A stretch of DNA of 5,992 nt from NCBI GenBank assembly GCA_012271065.1, contig JAAXHE010000155.1, positions 1 through 5,992 on the forward strand, written 5' to 3'. The position numbers and the translations under genes were made by a program. Source of the stretch: Candidatus Latescibacterota bacterium (GTDB lineage Bacteria; Latescibacterota; UBA2968; GCA-2709665). Of the stretch, positions 5,843 to 5,992 are shown piece after piece (the stretch's first letter is position 1; each line of letters opens with the position of its first letter). The notes beneath the pieces were generated by a model. It saw nothing but the letters and a program-made list of their open reading frames with translations, was not told the DNA's origin and made no database searches.

Positions 5843-5992
5843 TCAGAGCCGCAATTTGAGTTGGACGGGAATGGGGTGTTGCGGCGGCGTATTGAACGGA
5901 TTGTCGACCCAGGTCCACAAGTCACGATAGGTGAAGAGGTTCCATCTCAGTAGGGCGACGAGATTCGACAGTGCCCAGTTGAGGCGTGAACG
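5843..5992 (-). CDS. C-terminal end of a probable IS transposase (partial)
   Basis: The last 49 codons of a minus-strand gene whose 5' part lies beyond the window. The peptide contains WALSNLVALLRWNLFTYRDL followed by a W-rich helix, a proline-rich NPFNTPPQHPIP and a short QLKLRL tail. From memory this pattern, a hydrophobic helix with LLR-NLF-YRDLW then N-P-PP and a Q-L tail, resembles the C-terminus of DDE transposases of the IS4-like type. The catalytic residues would lie outside the window, so neither the family nor whether the gene is intact can be confirmed. It is transcribed toward the receptor's upstream region, so readthrough could reach the receptor. Alternatively it is the tail of an unrelated hypothetical protein. 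Confidence 0.55.
   Translation of the reverse strand, partial: RSRLNWALSNLVALLRWNLFTYRDLWTWVDNPFNTPPQHPIPVQLKLRL

Noticed and set aside
5560..5925. 121-codon minus-strand frame upstream of the receptor
   Set aside because: It overlaps the transposase-like tail in another frame, lacks a good ribosome-binding site and covers the AT-rich regulatory region; no motif is recognised.
1..5992. CRISPR arrays, tRNA or rRNA genes
   Set aside because: No regularly spaced repeats, tRNA cloverleaf-like segments or conserved rRNA stretches were noticed on either strand.

Overview
The window reads as a piece of a GC-rich, Gram-negative bacterial genome. A TonB-dependent outer-membrane receptor implies an outer membrane. 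Codon use and the long antisense shadow frames fit high GC. Combining a gamma-glutamyltransferase-like amidohydrolase, a phytanoyl-CoA dioxygenase (PhyH) family enzyme and a large receptor is typical of environmental and marine heterotrophs, but nothing here allows a phylum to be assigned.

Layout: 1-201 is a leader region with no convincing gene. 202-1839 (+) encodes a signal-peptide-less member of the gamma-glutamyltransferase superfamily. 28 bases after its stop, 1868-2677 (+) encodes a PhyH-type Fe(II)/2-oxoglutarate oxygenase, so the two are very probably one operon. The 131-base gap 2678-2808 separates it from a convergent gene and holds a near-symmetric terminator (2706-2745) and a second GC-rich hairpin (2762-2799). 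2809-5460 (-) encodes an 883-residue TonB-dependent receptor with signal peptide, TonB box, plug and barrel. Its AT-richer upstream region (5461-5842) carries a good candidate sigma70-type promoter, an inverted repeat over its -35 element, and a 12-base direct repeat. 5843-5992 (-) is the last 49 codons of a gene that looks like the C-terminus of an insertion-sequence transposase, cut by the window edge.

How the genes fit together: the two plus-strand enzymes could act on one small molecule, with one hydrolysing an amide and the other hydroxylating. This rests only on their adjacency. The receptor is convergent with them and has its own upstream region, so a shared substrate is possible but unsupported.

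I see no clear new multi-gene system. The most interesting points are that the GGT-like protein keeps the autoprocessing/nucleophile threonine but has lost the residues that hold the gamma-glutamyl group in true GGTs, and that the receptor carries a DxDxDG-type loop followed by its only two mature-region cysteines.
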